From the NCBI GenBank assembly GCA_023376005.1, contig CM042142.1, forward strand, positions 48,570,702-48,634,701: 64,000 nt of DNA, written 5' to 3'. Below, in pieces: positions 62,515 through 64,000 of the stretch (its first letter is position 1; every line of letters starts with the position of its first letter). The stretch is from Doryteuthis pealeii. Its lineage: Eukaryota; Mollusca; Cephalopoda; Myopsida; Loliginidae. Under the pieces are notes generated by a model. That model made no database searches and was not told the DNA's origin. It saw only the letters and a list, made by a program, of their open reading frames with translations. Both the position numbers and the translations under genes were made by a program.

Positions 62515-64000
62515 ATCCTTTCAGCTAGTATATTAGGTCTGAGACCTGTCAGCTGTTCCTTATAAATATCTTTATCTTAATTCCACAGAATCTTTCTACA
62601 GATTATCTAACATTGCCTTAAAAGAGTTTATCACTACTGATGAAGGTAGTTTATTCCATGTATTCACCACTCTGTTACTAAAATAATTTTGTCTTGCATT
62701 TGCTTTACAAATTTTTTTAAAGAGTTTTAATTTATGACCCCTGATTTATGAGGGGATAATAAATTTGTTATTACTTGTTTTCTCTTTCCTACTTACTTGT
62801 TTCTGGCATCTTCTCTGGGCTCTTTCCTCGGGTTGATTCTACTTTTTGTTTGGGCTGGGTGTCTGTGCATTGTTGTTTGTTAATTAATAAACCAAGACTT
62901 TGTTGTTTTTCTATATAGCTTTTATTTCAGCAACCCCAGCCCAAGAACCGCACGGATTGAGAAGCAACATCTCGAAAGAACATTTTTCTCTCGGCAAATA
63001 ACTGGTCGCAACTAACTAAAAACTCACATGCTTCTAATCGCGCGTTTCTGGAGGGGGACAAGTTGAGGTTATTACCTGCCACTCATAATCATAATGGTTA
63101 TGGTACTTTTCCATTCAACCCCCTCGAACTTTGATTTTCTAACAAACTCTGATTCAAAATTTATCTAGCTACAGCACTTACATAATTCATAAGCTACCTA
63201 TGAATTATGTAACATCAGCTCTGTGCAGATTCTGGATGCTCCCAGGGGCAATGACCTATAGGGATGGTTGATGAGAGGATGTTATAGATATTGTTGTTTC
63301 CAAGATCTTTTTCTTGGGTGTCACTCTTTAGCAAGAAAACTATGCTGGTCAACAAATTTGTTTTTAGAAAATTGCAAAAACAGTTCCTCGTTGTCATAAG
63401 GTGCTGTATTTTCCTCCTTAATCCTCCTCCTACTGCTTTCCTTTCTCCTCCTCCTCCTGCTGCTTTCCTTTTACCTTCTCCCACTGCTTTCCTTTCTCTT
63501 CCCTTGTTCTTTCCTTCTTTTATCTTTGCTTCCTTCTTCACCCACTGTCGCCTGTTCACTGAATGACCCATCCACCCCCTTCGGGTAAGCATGTAACTTT
63601 TATCCCCATCCACTTACCCACAATGCATTGTACTCTCCTATAAGAAGGCACCAGTTATTGATGATTTCTGTTTTTTTCATAGCAAGATCAATATCCCAAT
63701 GTGGCACTGAAACTATGACAAAAATGTTGTTCTATTATTATTTCACATATATTTGTACCAAAAAGATAGTTTGGTTTTTGTTCAGAACTGAAGCTACAAC
63801 ATTAGTTAAAAATTTGCAAATCAGAAATTAATAACTTAAAATTGGTTAACTTTAAGACTTTTTTGATTTTTTGATTGGATTCCTTGGGCTAAAAATGCTT
63901 TTATAAACCAATTTTTAGGAGTAGGGAAGCTCCAGAAATCATTTTACAGACAAAAATAGATTACAAAAAGTCGCCATTTTTTGCGACCTACCTCAAATTT
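62515..64000. other. Intergenic sequence, possible LTR-related, no gene supported
   Basis: 62860-63060 has AATAAA-type signals and moderately GC-rich sequence like a retroelement LTR, unproven. 63400-63540 is CT-rich with TCCTCCTCC modules. The longest frame across it is low complexity. GCAATGACCTATAGGGATGG at 63248 resembles 12618 (GCAATGACCGGTAGGGATGG), so a shared old repeat is likely. Confidence 0.35.

Noticed and set aside
63215..63613. 132-residue minus-strand frame
   Set aside because: Central part is Gly/Lys/Glu/Arg low complexity from CT-rich repeats; no splice context or domain.

Overview
The window is AT-rich metazoan nuclear DNA dominated by one split gene and by dispersed repeats. 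The only host protein-coding gene I can support is SDHA, the flavoprotein subunit of mitochondrial succinate dehydrogenase (complex II). It lies on the minus strand from 56410 (ATG) down to 25575 (stop). It has 15 coding exons, all bounded by GT..AG introns, joining in frame into a 667-residue protein that looks intact. The organism is most likely a mollusc. The basis is the repeated motif AAGGGAGATAAC(T), which I know as widespread in mollusc genomes, together with the LINE, SINE and Helitron content. I cannot resolve the class.

Layout. Positions 1-21950 are intergenic: a 58-bp minisatellite (1143-1850), a 550-bp polypyrimidine tract, foldback MITEs, Helitrons, LINE 3' ends, a broken mariner transposase fragment, SINEs and LTR remnants. 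Positions 21951-25574 are repeat-poor and probably form the SDHA 3' UTR, with tandem AATAAA signals near 21960 and a solo LTR at 25022-25272. Positions 25575-56410 are SDHA, whose introns hold most of the same repeat families. Intron 1 (9 kb) also holds a degenerate direct-repeat series. The start codon sits in a small promoter region with an NRF1-like core and a YY1-like motif. Positions 56500-64000 are intergenic again: an 8-bp-TSD MITE with a telomere-like core, a 1.7-kb Helitron carrying a GC-rich tandem array, a 41-bp minisatellite, and the broken C-terminal end of a non-LTR retrotransposon, part of which is duplicated.

The least familiar item is a GC-rich unit of about 250-290 bp. It occurs singly at 27157-27416 and 41354-41599, each time between perfect direct repeats of 20 and 16 bp, and as tandem arrays at 8970-9490 and 58838-59958. 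It has no terminal inverted repeats or obvious Pol III boxes that I can see, and it repeatedly sits inside Helitrons. Family assignments are from reading alone; no search was run.
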